Source of the DNA: Actinospica sp035552695
GTDB lineage: Bacteria; Actinomycetota; Actinomycetes; Streptomycetales; Catenulisporaceae
NCBI RefSeq assembly: GCF_035552695.1
Contig: NZ_DASZKT010000032.1
Location: 1-64,000 of the forward strand
DNA length: 64,000 bases
Direction: 5' to 3'
Within the stretch, counting starts at the first letter, position 1. Each line of letters opens with the position of its first letter. A program made the translations under genes and the position numbers. Shown here piece after piece: positions 1 through 8,451 of this stretch. The notes beneath the pieces were generated by a model. The model did not search any database. It saw nothing but the letters and a program-made list of their open reading frames with translations, and had not been told where the DNA came from.

Positions 1-1111
1 CCTGCTCCGGGCTGGCGCCGAGCACCTCGGCGAGCGCGCCGGCGGCCATCGAGCAGGCGGAGCCGACCTCGCCCTGGCAGCCGACCTCGGCGCCGGAGAT
101 GCTGGCGTTCTCCTTGTAGAGCATGCCGATCGCGCCCGCGGCGAGCAGGAAGCGGACGACGCCGTCCTCGTCCGCGCCGGGGATGAAGGTCATGTAGTAG
201 TGCGCGACGGCCGGGATGATGCCCGCGGCGCCGTTCGTCGGCGCGGTCACCACCCGGCCGCCCGCCGCGTTCTCCTCGTTCACGGCCATCGCGTAGAGGG
301 TGACCCACTCCATCGCGTTCGCCGGGTTCACGCCCTCCGCGCGCAGCGCCCGCGCCGCCATCGCCGACCGCCGCCGCACCTTCAGGCCGCCGGGCAGGAT
401 GCCCTCGCGGGTGAGTCCCCGCTCCACGCACGCGCGCATCACGCGCCAGATCTCCAGCAGCCCGGCCCGCACCTCGTCCTCGGTGCGCCAGGCCTTCTCG
501 TTCTCCAGCATCAGGGCACTGATCGACAGCCCGGTCTCCCCGGTCAGCCGCAGCAGCTCCTCGCCGGTGCGGAACGGGTAGCGCAACCGGGTGTCGTCCG
601 GCACGACCCGGTCCGCGCCGATCGCGTCCTCGTCCACCACGAAGCCGCCGCCGACCGAATAGTAGGTCTTCTCCAGCAGCGGCCGCCCCTCGGCGTCGTA
701 GCCGCACAGCGTCATGCCGTTCGCGTGGTACGGCAGTGCTCTGCGACGGTGCAGGATCAGGTCGTCGGGCTCGTGGAAGTCGATCGGGTGCGCGTCCCCG
801 AGGTCCCGCCCGAGCAGCCGCAGCCGTCCCGTCTCGCGCACCTCGGCGACCGCCGCGTCGGCGCGTTCCACGTCCACCGTCGCGGGCGCCTCCCCGCACA
901 GCCCGAGGATCACCGCCTTCGGCGTCCCGTGCCCGTGCCCCGTCGCCCCCAGCGAGCCGAACAGCTCCGCCCGCACCCGTACCGTCTGGGCCAGCAGCCC
1001 CTCCGACTTCAGCCGCCCCGCGAACATCCGCGCCGCCCGCATCGGCCCGACCGTGTGGCTGCTCGACGGCCCTATGCCGATCGAGAACAGGTCGAACACG
1101 CTGATCGCCAT
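1..1111 (-). CDS. sdaA: L-serine ammonia-lyase, iron-sulfur, single-chain (partial)
   Basis: Deaminates L-serine to pyruvate and ammonia in the cytosol with a [4Fe-4S] cluster as Lewis acid. The N-terminus reads MAISVFDLFSIGIGPSSSHT, the hallmark start of the fused alpha/beta type, with the SSSHT substrate/phosphate motif. Near the window edge SISGAEVGCQGEVGSACSMA contains two cysteines of the cluster-binding region. The last part of the gene lies outside the window: about 370 codons are visible, and the family is usually about 450-460 residues. The ATG start at 1109-1111 fits the family N-terminus exactly. No partner gene is visible. Family assignment is firm; only the missing C-terminus is unknown. 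Confidence 0.95.
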   Translation of the reverse strand, partial: MAISVFDLFSIGIGPSSSHTVGPMRAARMFAGRLKSEGLLAQTVRVRAELFGSLGATGHGHGTPKAVILGLCGEAPATVDVERADAAVAEVRETGRLRLLGRDLGDAHPIDFHEPDDLILHRRRALPYHANGMTLCGYDAEGRPLLEKTYYSVGGGFVVDEDAIGADRVVPDDTRLRYPFRTGEELLRLTGETGLSISALMLENEKAWRTEDEVRAGLLEIWRVMRACVERGLTREGILPGGLKVRRRSAMAARALRAEGVNPANAMEWVTLYAMAVNEENAAGGRVVTAPTNGAAGIIPAVAHYYMTFIPGADEDGVVRFLLAAGAIGMLYKENASISGAEVGCQGEVGSACSMAAGALAEVLGASPEQ

Positions 1112-1289
1112 TGATCACTCCACTGCTGGTCGGGGCCGGGTGCCGGGCAAAGATCCATCGTATCAAGGGGTGGTGCCAGGCCCGAAAACGGCCGCGCGGA
1201 TGGGAGCGGGAAGCCGCGTCAGTCCACATGTACGGCCGCTTCGAGACGCGTCCTGAGCGCCATCGCGGGACCATCGTCGAAGCGCGAGA

Positions 1290-1640
1290 TCAGGGCAAGG
1301 CTCTCCAGTCGCTGGCTGCGCGCCCCCTGGTCGTCGCCTTGATCCTCCAGCACGAGGGCCGGATGTTCGAGCGCGGCCGCCTGCTGCCACGCATCCGCGT
1401 TCTGACCGAAAAGCGCGGCTGCGCGCGATGGAAGTTCGCCGCCTCCTCGGGCAGTTCCAGCCGGCGGTAGGCTTCACCGGTTCCTTCGTAGCCCTGCGCC
1501 TCGAGGATTCGATCGGCCGCCGTGTTCGCGACGCCGACGCCGAAATGCAAGTGCTCGAGACTCGACTCGAACCGCCCTCGGGCGAGATCGAGCCGTCCGC
1601 GCTCTAGGGCGACGATCCCTGCGCGGCGCGCAACAACCAC
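1290..1640 (-). pseudogene. TPR-like remnant, minus strand
   Basis: The minus-strand frame from 1640 reads like tetratricopeptide helices (GTGEAYRRLELPEEAANFHR is typical of the C-terminal TPRs of actinobacterial regulators). It then turns into Arg/Pro-rich sequence with no family resemblance. There is no ribosome-binding site and no intact neighbouring domain. I read it as the remains of a TPR regulator gene; it could also be a chance frame in GC-rich DNA. Confidence 0.3.
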
Positions 1641-1823
1641 GGCTGCTATCTGCTGCGGCGCGGCGAGCGCGAGGCGGCGCTCGCCGAGCTGGACAACGCG
1701 GATCGCAGGCTGCTGACGGGCGTCGGCAAGGAGAATCCCTTCGCCCAGGGCGCGGGTATCAACCTGGCGAGCGCGTATGCCGCGACCGGAGCGCTGGACC
1801 GCGCGCTCGACCTGGGCTCGATG
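1608..1823 (+). pseudogene. TPR-like remnant, plus strand
   Basis: After an in-frame TAG (1605-1607) the plus strand encodes about 70 residues with TPR helix spacing, for example GEREAALAELDNADRRL and AGINLASAYAATGALDRALD. The resemblance stops abruptly around 1820, where an unrelated hydrolase fragment begins on the other strand. There is no start codon with a Shine-Dalgarno sequence and no continuation. It is probably debris from a TPR or NB-ARC-TPR protein. It lies head to head with the minus-strand TPR remnant, so an old inversion is possible. Confidence 0.4.
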
Positions 1824-1824
1824 T

Positions 1825-2007
1825 GTAGCCGGGACGGTCGTAGGCGATTAGCCGGATGCCCTGCGGGTAGAGCCGGGCCTGCCGCGGCCACGGACCGCGG
1901 CGGCTGCCGGGCGTGCCGTGCAGGAAGTCCACCGGCTTGCCGCACGGATCCCCGAACTGCTCATAGGCGAGCACCCGCGTGTCCCTGGTTATCAGAGTGC
2001 TCACCAT
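1825..2007 (-). pseudogene. alpha/beta hydrolase, N-terminal fragment
   Basis: An ATG at 2005-2007 begins a typical alpha/beta hydrolase N-terminus. The motifs LAYEQFGDP, DFLHGTPGSR (oxyanion-loop HG) and LIAYDRPGY (strand following the oxyanion hole) come in the right order. Homology ends after about 61 residues, exactly where the plus-strand TPR remnant stops. The nucleophile elbow, acid and His of the catalytic triad are all missing, so the fragment cannot be an active enzyme. It sits just downstream of the recD2-like gene, on the same strand. Confidence 0.6.
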
Positions 2008-2036
2008 GGAGTACGGATTCCCGCGCGCGGCAAAGG

Positions 2037-4280
2037 CTAAAGCTTCCCCGACAGCCGCAGGTCCAGCGCCGTGTGCCGCTTGCCGGAGCCGGGGGTGCGC
2101 ACGGCCTGGGCCAGGGCCTTCTCGGAGCCGACGAGGACGACGAGCTTCTTGGCGCGGGTGATGCCGGTGTAGATCAGGTTGCGTTGCAGCATCATCCAGG
2201 CGCTGGTGGTCACCGGGATGACCACGACGGGGTACTCGGAGCCCTGCGAGCGGTGGACGGTGACGGCGTAGGCGTGCTGGAGCTCGTCGAGTTCGGCGAA
2301 GTCGTACGGGATCAGCTCGTCCTCGTCTGTGCGGAGGGTGAGCTTCTGCTCCTCGGGGTCGATGGCCGTGACGATGCCGCCGGTGCCGTTGAAGATGCCG
2401 TTCCTGCCCTTGTCGTAGTTGTTCCTGATCTGCGTCACCTTGTCGCCGACGCGGTAGGTGCGGCCGCCGAAGCGTCGCTCGGGTACGCCCTCGCGGTGCG
2501 GGGTGAGCTCCTGCTGGAGCAGCAGGTTGAGATTGCCGGCGCCGGCGGGGCCGCGGTGCATCGGGGTCAGGACCTGGATATCGCGGCGCGGGTCGAAGCC
2601 GAACCTCTTCGGGATCCGGTGCACGGCGAGGTCCACGACCAGCTGGGCCGCCGGCTCGGCCTCGTCCTGCAGGAAGAGGTGGAAGTCCTCGAATTCGCGC
2701 AGCCGCGGCGGCTTGCCGGAGTTGATGCGGTGCGCGTTGACGACGACGCCTGATTCCCGAGCCTGGCGGAAGACCTGCGTCAGCCGGACGCGCGGCACCG
2801 GTTCGGAGTCCAGCAGGTCGCGCAGCACCTCGCCCGCGCCGACGCTCGGGAGCTGGTCCACGTCGCCGACGAGCAGCAGGTGGGTGCCCTGGCCGACGGC
2901 CTTGGCCAGCTTGTTCGCGAGCAGCACGTCGAGCATCGAGGCCTCGTCGACGACCACGAGGTCGGCGGGCAGCGGACGGTCCTTGTCGTACGCCGCGTCG
3001 CCGCCGGGCTTGAGCTCGAGCAGCCGGTGCACGGTCGCGGCCTCGGCGCCGGTCAGCTCGGCGAGCCGCTTTGCGGCCCGGCCGGTGGGCGCGGCGAGCA
3101 CGACCTTCGCGCCCCTGGCCCGCGCGAGTTCCACGACCGAGCGCACGGTGAAGGACTTGCCGCAGCCCGGTCCGCCGGTGAGCACGGCGACCTTCTCCGT
3201 CAGCGCGAGCTTGACCGCCTGCTCCTGCGCGGGCGCCAGCTCGCTGCCCGTGCGCTCGCGCAGCCAGCCGAGCGCCTTGGACCAGTCGACGTTCTGGAAC
3301 GCGGCGAGATTGTCCTCGCGCGTATTGAGGAGTTCGAGCAGCTGCCGACTGAGCGCCGTCTCCGCGCGATGGAACGGGACGAGGTAGAGCGCCTCCGTGT
3401 GCGCGAACTCCCCCGGCAAGATCTCCCGGACAGCGCCCTCGGCCTCGACGAGTTCCTCCAGGCACTTCGCGCACAGCTCCTCGCCGACCTGGAGGATCTT
3501 CACCGCCTCGGTGAGCAGCTTCTCCTTGGGCAGGAAGCAGTTGCCCGCATCAGTGGCCTGGGACAGCGCGTACTGCAATCCCGCCTTCACCCGCTCCGGC
3601 GAGTCGTGCGGAATCCCGACGGCCACGGCGATCGCGTCGGCGGTCTTGAAGCCGATGCCCCAGACGTCGCTCGCCAGCTTGTACGGTTCCGTCTTCACTA
3701 TCTCGATCGAGTTGTCCCCGTACTCCTTGTAGATGCGTACGGCGATCGACGTGGTGACGCCGACCGACTGCAGGAAGACCATGACCTCCTTGATGGCCTT
3801 CTGCTCCACCCACGCGACGGCGATCAGCTTGGAGCGCTTGGGCCCGAGCGAGGGCACCTCGATCAGCCGGTTGGGGTCGTCCTCGATCACGTTCAAGGTC
3901 TCAGTACCGAAATGGCCGACGATCTTCTCCGCGGTCTTCGGCCCGATGCCCTTGATCAGGCCGGAGCCGAGGTAGCGCTGGATGCCCTGGATGGTCGCCG
4001 GGAGGACGGTCGTGTAGTTCTCGACCTGGAACTGGCGGCCGTACTGCGGGTGCGAACCCCAGCGCCCGCGCATCCGCAGTGACTCGCCGGGCTGCGCGCC
4101 GAACAGCGCGCCGACGACCGTCAGCAGTTCGCCGCCGCGCCCGGTATCCACCCGCGCGATCGTGTAGCCGTTGTCCTCGTTCGCGAACGTGATCCGCTCC
4201 AGGACGGCTTCGAGCACGGCGAGCCCGAAGCCGGGGGCGAACTGCTCGTCCCCGGCTTCGGCACTGTTCTTGGCGGTCAC
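2037..4280 (-). CDS. recD2: RecD2-type ATP-dependent DNA helicase
   Basis: SF1B 5'-3' helicase of the RecD2 (RecD-like, RecBCD-independent) family, 747 residues, the usual length. The N-terminal region holds the RecD2 OB-like segment and helix-hairpin-helix motifs (GLIKGIGPKTAEKIVG near 108-123). The motor domains follow: Walker A GGPGCGKS at 369-376, Walker B VVDEASM at 443-449, motif III GDVDQLPSVGAG at 472-483, and QVFRQ near 502. A C-terminal UvrD-like segment contains VTVHRSQGSEYP and YTGITRAKK. RecD2 proteins act in replication-linked repair and fork stability rather than in a RecBCD complex, and no recB/recC gene is nearby. The ATG start (4278-4280) gives the standard N-terminus. Confidence 0.95.
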   Translation of the reverse strand: MTAKNSAEAGDEQFAPGFGLAVLEAVLERITFANEDNGYTIARVDTGRGGELLTVVGALFGAQPGESLRMRGRWGSHPQYGRQFQVENYTTVLPATIQGIQRYLGSGLIKGIGPKTAEKIVGHFGTETLNVIEDDPNRLIEVPSLGPKRSKLIAVAWVEQKAIKEVMVFLQSVGVTTSIAVRIYKEYGDNSIEIVKTEPYKLASDVWGIGFKTADAIAVAVGIPHDSPERVKAGLQYALSQATDAGNCFLPKEKLLTEAVKILQVGEELCAKCLEELVEAEGAVREILPGEFAHTEALYLVPFHRAETALSRQLLELLNTREDNLAAFQNVDWSKALGWLRERTGSELAPAQEQAVKLALTEKVAVLTGGPGCGKSFTVRSVVELARARGAKVVLAAPTGRAAKRLAELTGAEAATVHRLLELKPGGDAAYDKDRPLPADLVVVDEASMLDVLLANKLAKAVGQGTHLLLVGDVDQLPSVGAGEVLRDLLDSEPVPRVRLTQVFRQARESGVVVNAHRINSGKPPRLREFEDFHLFLQDEAEPAAQLVVDLAVHRIPKRFGFDPRRDIQVLTPMHRGPAGAGNLNLLLQQELTPHREGVPERRFGGRTYRVGDKVTQIRNNYDKGRNGIFNGTGGIVTAIDPEEQKLTLRTDEDELIPYDFAELDELQHAYAVTVHRSQGSEYPVVVIPVTTSAWMMLQRNLIYTGITRAKKLVVLVGSEKALAQAVRTPGSGKRHTALDLRLSGKL

Positions 4281-4289
4281 GGCACCAAT

Positions 4290-5255
4290 TTAGCCGGAGC
4301 GGCGGACACCTTGGTGGAGGCGACGGCCTGGCAGGCTCAGCAGGACCAGCGCCGCGGCGAGCAGGCCGAGTCCGGCCCACGCCGCGGGCGCCAGCCGTTC
4401 GTCGTGCGCGAAGACCCCGAGCAGCGTGCCGACCGCGCCCTCCGCGAGCGTCACTGTCGTCGCCGTCGCCGCGGTGGTGTATCTCAGGGCACTGCCGAAA
4501 AGCGTGTAGCAGAGGTAGTTGGTGACGCAGCCGTAGAAGAGGACGACGGCCGCGCCGCGCACGCCGATGAGACCGTGAACTCCGTCACTCAGCACGAGCA
4601 CCGGGACGCACCACACCGCGCACGTGCCGAACATGGCGCCGTACACGTCACCCGACGCGTTGCCCTGGCCGATCAGGCGTGCCGCGACCGAGGAGGCGAT
4701 CGAGTAGGACAGGCCCGGAATCAGCGCGAAGATCACGCCGACGACGCTCACGGCGTGCGCACCGGCGTCGCCGGTCACCATCAGCACGGTTCCCGCGACG
4801 GCGATCGGCGCGCATTGCAGCCAGCGCCGCGTGAGTTGCCGCTTCTCGACGAAGCGCGAGATCAGGCCGGTGAACAGCGGCGCGCTGCCGAGCGTGATCG
4901 CGGTGGCGAGGGCGACGCCGAGGCGGTGCACCGCGGGGAAGAACGCGAGCGGGTACGCCAGCAGCCCGAGCGAGCCGATGACCTGCAGCACGCGGTCTCG
5001 GCCGCGCGCACGCAGGATCATGACCCTGGCACCGGGCCGGGCGATCAGCATCGACACGCCGGCGACGATCATGCCGCACGCGCCGACGGACTCCGGCGAC
5101 GCGGCCGCGGGGATGTACGTGGAGACCAGACCGACGCAGCCCCACAGCACGGAGCAGACGAGGATCGGGAGGATGCCGCGCACGAGTTCGGCCTGATGGG
5201 CGGGCAGGGCAGGACGGGACAGCTCGACTTCAGCAGTCATGGAAAGGAACCGCAC
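4290..5255 (-). CDS. EamA/DMT-family transporter
   Basis: Integral membrane protein of about 320 residues with roughly ten hydrophobic segments in two EamA halves, the architecture of drug/metabolite exporters such as RhtA and YdcZ relatives. Pro/Gly-rich helices such as ILVCSVLWGCVGLVSTYIP at the N-terminus and VTLAEGAVGTLLGVFAHDE in the C-terminal half are typical; the second contains the glutamate conserved in EamA repeats. The start is uncertain: a GTG at 5253-5255, or the ATG five codons later (5238-5240). Neither has a strong Shine-Dalgarno sequence. It follows recD2 on the same strand in the genomic layout, 9 bp away. Substrate is unknown; amino acids or metabolites are likely. Confidence 0.88.
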   Translation of the reverse strand: MRFLSMTAEVELSRPALPAHQAELVRGILPILVCSVLWGCVGLVSTYIPAAASPESVGACGMIVAGVSMLIARPGARVMILRARGRDRVLQVIGSLGLLAYPLAFFPAVHRLGVALATAITLGSAPLFTGLISRFVEKRQLTRRWLQCAPIAVAGTVLMVTGDAGAHAVSVVGVIFALIPGLSYSIASSVAARLIGQGNASGDVYGAMFGTCAVWCVPVLVLSDGVHGLIGVRGAAVVLFYGCVTNYLCYTLFGSALRYTTAATATTVTLAEGAVGTLLGVFAHDERLAPAAWAGLGLLAAALVLLSLPGRRLHQGVRRSG

Positions 5256-5603
5256 CTTCGAAGGTCAGTGAGTGTCTGGAGACGGGGACTGACTTCTGGG
5301 CGCGAAGCGTCGCATCACCGGCGGACGGCGTACTCGCCGTGCCGCTCAGGTGTGGGAAAAGCCGTGGATTCCTCGCGCCCGGTCAGGCGCGGGGCGGCGG
5401 CAACTGCCGCGGGCCGGTGCGATGCATGAGGCCGAGTCTAGCCACGCCCGCGGACAAAGGTCAGCTACGTTCCGCGGTGTGGACAGGCCGAAGAGCTTAC
5501 AGGCTGTAGCGAACAGCGGGATTGGACACGATCCGGAAACATCGGTCCCGAATCGCTGGACGGCCCTTGACGCCCCGTTGCGTCCGGGTGAACTCTGTAC
5601 GAC

Positions 5604-5636
5604 GGTTCCGGTCAACGTCGACCGGAACCTTTTGTT
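5604..5636 (+). terminator. hairpin with T-run, no obvious upstream gene
   Basis: Perfect 10-bp stem GGTTCCGGTC / GACCGGAACC with a 6-nt loop, followed by TTTTGTTT on the plus strand. This is the form of a Rho-independent terminator, which is uncommon in such GC-rich genomes. No plus-strand gene ends upstream of it, so it would terminate an unannotated transcript starting somewhere in 5256-5600. Confidence 0.55.
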
Positions 5637-5851
5637 TCCCACCAGGGCTCGGCGGCCCCGCGAGCCCTGCGCCGCGGTTGCGAGTACCGCGAGCGCCGCG
5701 CGCCCGGCCCGGACCGCCGTTCGGCGCCGCCGGGAGCGCCGCGCCGCGGCCTGTGCGGCCTTGTGCGATCCGCACGCCGTCCGATCAGTTCCCAACAGCG
5801 CGCTGGCTCATGGACCGTCAGATTATGTTGGATCCCGTCGCCGGAGCGGAT

Positions 5852-5898
5852 CCTGAAACAGCGGCGCCGACCCGTCAAGGTACAGCACTGTTTCAGGT
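5852..5898. repeat. 10-bp inverted repeat (CCTGAAACAG / CTGTTTCAGG)
   Basis: Two perfect complementary 10-bp arms at 5852-5861 and 5889-5898, separated by 27 bp, upstream of the sugar-binding lipoprotein gene. The arms could be two operator half-sites or the base of an RNA stem. No T-run follows, so it is not a typical terminator. Confidence 0.45.
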
Positions 5899-5964
5899 TG
5901 CAGTTTGAATAAGAGCGCTTGACAAGGCTGTCATCGCACGGTTGGCTGCCAGAGATCGCTGTTT

Positions 5965-5976
5965 GTTCACGTTTGA
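5965..5976 (+). promoter_or_regulatory. candidate DeoR-type operator for the sugar ABC genes
   Basis: GTTCACGTTTGA here matches GTTTACGTTTGA in the galT/deoR intergenic region (10248-10259) at 11 of 12 positions. The site is 135 bp upstream of the binding-protein start. In both places the motif overlaps a TTGA that could serve as a -35 element. The shared site suggests that the DeoR regulator at 9410-10225 controls both units; this is inference. Confidence 0.45.
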
Positions 5977-6110
5977 AAATCACTGCAATCGTTCGGACTT
6001 GTCGAGGATTCCACACAGGTCCGGGGCCCCCGGGGCACGTTCCACCACCGACCACCACCACGCACGGGCTCCGGGACTCCATCCGCAAAGACGCACCTTG
6101 GAGGCAGTTC

Positions 6111-7433
6111 GTGACCTCGTACCACTCAGCTTCGTCGTCCGCGCACGCGTTCGGCCGCCGCTCTCTGCTCAAGGGCGCACTCGCGGCAGCAGGCGTGGCC
6201 GCGCTACCCACCCTGTCGGCATGCTCTTCCTCCTCGAAGTCGGGCGGAGGCGAGGCGAGCGGCGTCGTCTCCTTCGGTTCGAACGCGGCCGTGCCGGAAC
6301 CGAAGGGTGCCTACCAGACGCTGTTCACCGCGGCGAAGAAGGCCACCGGGCTGACGATCGACGTCAACTGGGTCGACCACAACACCTTCCAGCAGAACAT
6401 CACCACCTACCTGCAGGGCAACCCGCAGGACGTGTTCAACTGGTTCGCCGGCGAGCGCATGCAGTACTTCGCCTCGCAGGGCCTGGCCAGCAACGTCAAC
6501 GACGTCTGGACCAAGATCGGCGGCTCGTACACCGACGCGATGAAGGCGCAGTCCAAGGGCGCGGACGGCAACTACTACTTCGTGCCCTTCGACTACTACC
6601 CCTGGGCCGTGTTCTACAGCAAGAGCCTGTGGGCCTCGAAGGGCTACACCGAGCCGACCACCTGGGACGAGTACATAGCCCTGGCCAAGAAGATGAAGAC
6701 GGACGGGCTGATCCCGATCTCCTTCACCGACAAGGACGGCTGGCCCGCCATGGGCACCTTCGACTATCTCAACATGCGCATCAACGGCTACGACTTCCAC
6801 ATCAACCTGATGCGCACCGGTCAGGGCTGGAACTCCTCGCAGGTCGCCGCCGTGTTCGACCAGTGGAAGCAGCTGATCCCGTACTACTCCCCCGGCTTCC
6901 TCGGCCTGACCTGGCAGGAGGGCGCGAACCAGATCCTGAACAAGCAGGCCGGGATGATGGTCCTCGGCCTGGACCAGATCGGCACCATCTTCACCGGCGC
7001 CAACGCGGACGACCTCGGCTTCTTCGCCTTCCCTGAGATCAACTCCACCTACGGGCAGGACTCGGTGGAGGCGCCGATCGACGGGTTCATGGTCGCCAAG
7101 TCGCCGAAGAACTCCGCCGGGGCCACGAAGCTGCTCGAGTACCTCGGCACCGCGACCGCGCAGCAGGTCTGGCTCGGCTCCAACCCGGCGGACATCGCCA
7201 CCGCCTCCGGCGTGGACACCAGCAAGTACACCAAGCCGCAGACCTCGGCGATCTCGCTGATCAACAGCGCCAAGCACCTGTCGCAGTTCATGGACCGGGA
7301 CACGCTGCCGAGCTTCGCCGACCCGGTGATGCTCCCGGCGATCCAGAAGTTCCTGTCCAACCCTGGCGACGCCGCCTCGATCCTCGCGAACATCGACGCG
7401 CAGGCCAAGACCATCTGGGCGACCAACGGCTGA
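6111..7433 (+). CDS. sugar ABC transporter substrate-binding lipoprotein
   Basis: Extracytoplasmic family 1 solute-binding protein, 440 residues. The N-terminus has a twin-arginine GRRSLLKG followed by a hydrophobic stretch and the lipobox LSAC, so export is probably by Tat with lipid anchoring at that cysteine. The mature part shows the carbohydrate-binding fold with many aromatics (GNYYFVPFDYYPWAVFYSK, PTTWDEY). The GTG at 6111 is chosen because GGAGG lies about 8 nt upstream and the signal peptide starts right after it. It heads an operon with two permeases. Like many actinomycete sugar importers it has no dedicated ATPase; in Streptomyces the shared ATPase MsiK serves such systems. Proximity to galT-galK suggests a galactose-containing substrate, which is inference. 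Confidence 0.9.
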   Translation: MTSYHSASSSAHAFGRRSLLKGALAAAGVAALPTLSACSSSSKSGGGEASGVVSFGSNAAVPEPKGAYQTLFTAAKKATGLTIDVNWVDHNTFQQNITTYLQGNPQDVFNWFAGERMQYFASQGLASNVNDVWTKIGGSYTDAMKAQSKGADGNYYFVPFDYYPWAVFYSKSLWASKGYTEPTTWDEYIALAKKMKTDGLIPISFTDKDGWPAMGTFDYLNMRINGYDFHINLMRTGQGWNSSQVAAVFDQWKQLIPYYSPGFLGLTWQEGANQILNKQAGMMVLGLDQIGTIFTGANADDLGFFAFPEINSTYGQDSVEAPIDGFMVAKSPKNSAGATKLLEYLGTATAQQVWLGSNPADIATASGVDTSKYTKPQTSAISLINSAKHLSQFMDRDTLPSFADPVMLPAIQKFLSNPGDAASILANIDAQAKTIWATNG

Positions 7434-7449
7434 GTCAGCCGCGATCCGC

Positions 7450-7478
7450 GGCCGGTGCTCCCCGCGGGGGCACCGGCC
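7450..7478 (+). terminator. intercistronic hairpin after the binding-protein gene
   Basis: Arms GGCCGGTGC and GCACCGGCC with an inner CCCC/GGGG pairing, and no T-run. It lies between the binding-protein stop and the first permease. Such hairpins often stabilise the upstream mRNA and reduce read-through, so that the binding protein outnumbers the permeases. Confidence 0.6.
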
Positions 7479-7518
7479 GTTCGCCCTGCACCAAGAGAAG
7501 TAGAGGACTGATTCCCCC

Positions 7519-8451
7519 TTGGCTTCGACCACGCTCTCCTCCCCCACCCGCCGCAGGCGCCTGAGGCGCTACACGCTGCGCGACCGGGCCGCGCTGTCCC
7601 TGATGGGCGGCGTGCCGCTGCTGCTGTCCCTCGCCTTCGTCTGGCTCCCGGCGCTCGCCACCGTCGCCCTGTCCTTCTTCAACTGGACCGGCATCGGCGG
7701 CTTCTCCGACATGAAGCCGGCCGGGGTCAACAACTACCGGATCATCTTCACGATCTATCCGGAGTTCCCGCCGGCCATCGAGCACAACCTGCTCTGGCTC
7801 GCCGTGTTCTTCGTGCTCCCGGCGCCCTTCGGCCTGTTCCTCGCCCACCAGCTCAACAAGAAGCTGCGCGGCTCCCGGATCTACCAGTCGATCCTGTTCC
7901 TGCCGGTCGTGCTCTCCCTCGCGCTCGTCGGGTTCATGACCGAGCTCGTCTTCTCCCCGACGCAGGGCCTGGTGAACAACCTGACCGGGCACGCCGGGCA
8001 GAACAACCTGATCGACTGGCTCGGCGACCCGAGCCTCAACATCTGGGCCGTGCTGATCATGGCCTGCTGGCGGCAGACCGGCTACGTCATGATCCTCTTC
8101 CTCGCCGGGCTCAAGTCCGTCGACCCCTCCCTCCAGGAGGCCGCGTCGCTGGACGGCGCGAACGAATGGCAGACGTTCCGGCACGTGGTCTGGCCCGCAC
8201 TGCGCGCGATCAACATCGTCGTGGTCGTCGTCACCGTCATCGAGTCGCTGCGCGCCTTCGACATCGTCTACATCATCAATCAGGGCACGAACGGTCTCGA
8301 ACTGCTCTCCACGCTGATCACCGCGAACATCATCGGCGAGACCAGCCGGATCGGCTTCGGCTCCGCGCTCGCCACGATCCTGCTGGTGATCTCGCTCGCC
8401 TTCGTGCTGCCGTACGTGTACATCACCTTCCGGAAGGACACCCGGTCATGA
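7519..8451 (+). CDS. sugar ABC transporter permease (MalF type)
   Basis: Inner-membrane permease of the binding-protein-dependent family, 310 residues with six predicted transmembrane segments. An N-terminal Arg-rich cytoplasmic segment (RRRRLRRYTLRDR) precedes the first helix. The EAA loop that contacts the ATPase is clear: LQEAASLDGANEWQTFRHVVWP near residues 205-226. The start is a TTG at 7519 with GAGGA upstream. The stop overlaps the next start by ATGA, so the two permeases are translationally coupled. It pairs with the MalG-type protein to form the channel; the ATPase must be encoded elsewhere. Confidence 0.93.
   Translation: MASTTLSSPTRRRRLRRYTLRDRAALSLMGGVPLLLSLAFVWLPALATVALSFFNWTGIGGFSDMKPAGVNNYRIIFTIYPEFPPAIEHNLLWLAVFFVLPAPFGLFLAHQLNKKLRGSRIYQSILFLPVVLSLALVGFMTELVFSPTQGLVNNLTGHAGQNNLIDWLGDPSLNIWAVLIMACWRQTGYVMILFLAGLKSVDPSLQEAASLDGANEWQTFRHVVWPALRAINIVVVVVTVIESLRAFDIVYIINQGTNGLELLSTLITANIIGETSRIGFGSALATILLVISLAFVLPYVYITFRKDTRS

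Larger units (their letters stand above)
5256..6110. other. long non-coding regulatory region
   Basis: 855 bp between the divergent EamA exporter and sugar-binding protein genes. No frame here looks like protein. It contains a hairpin followed by a T-run (5604-5636), a 10-bp inverted repeat (arms 5852-5861 and 5889-5898), an isolated TTGACA (5919-5924) without a convincing -10, and a DeoR-type motif at 5965-5976. The stretch is long for a simple promoter and may hold a small RNA. Confidence 0.6.

Noticed and set aside
1759..3474. Long minus-strand frame of 571 codons overlapping recD2
   Set aside because: Most of it is an out-of-frame, Arg-rich reading of recD2; only its last part (the hydrolase fragment, 1825-2007) resembles protein.
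5919..5924. TTGACA as a -35 of a promoter for the sugar-binding protein gene
   Set aside because: No -10 hexamer lies at a 16-19 bp distance; kept only as an isolated match.
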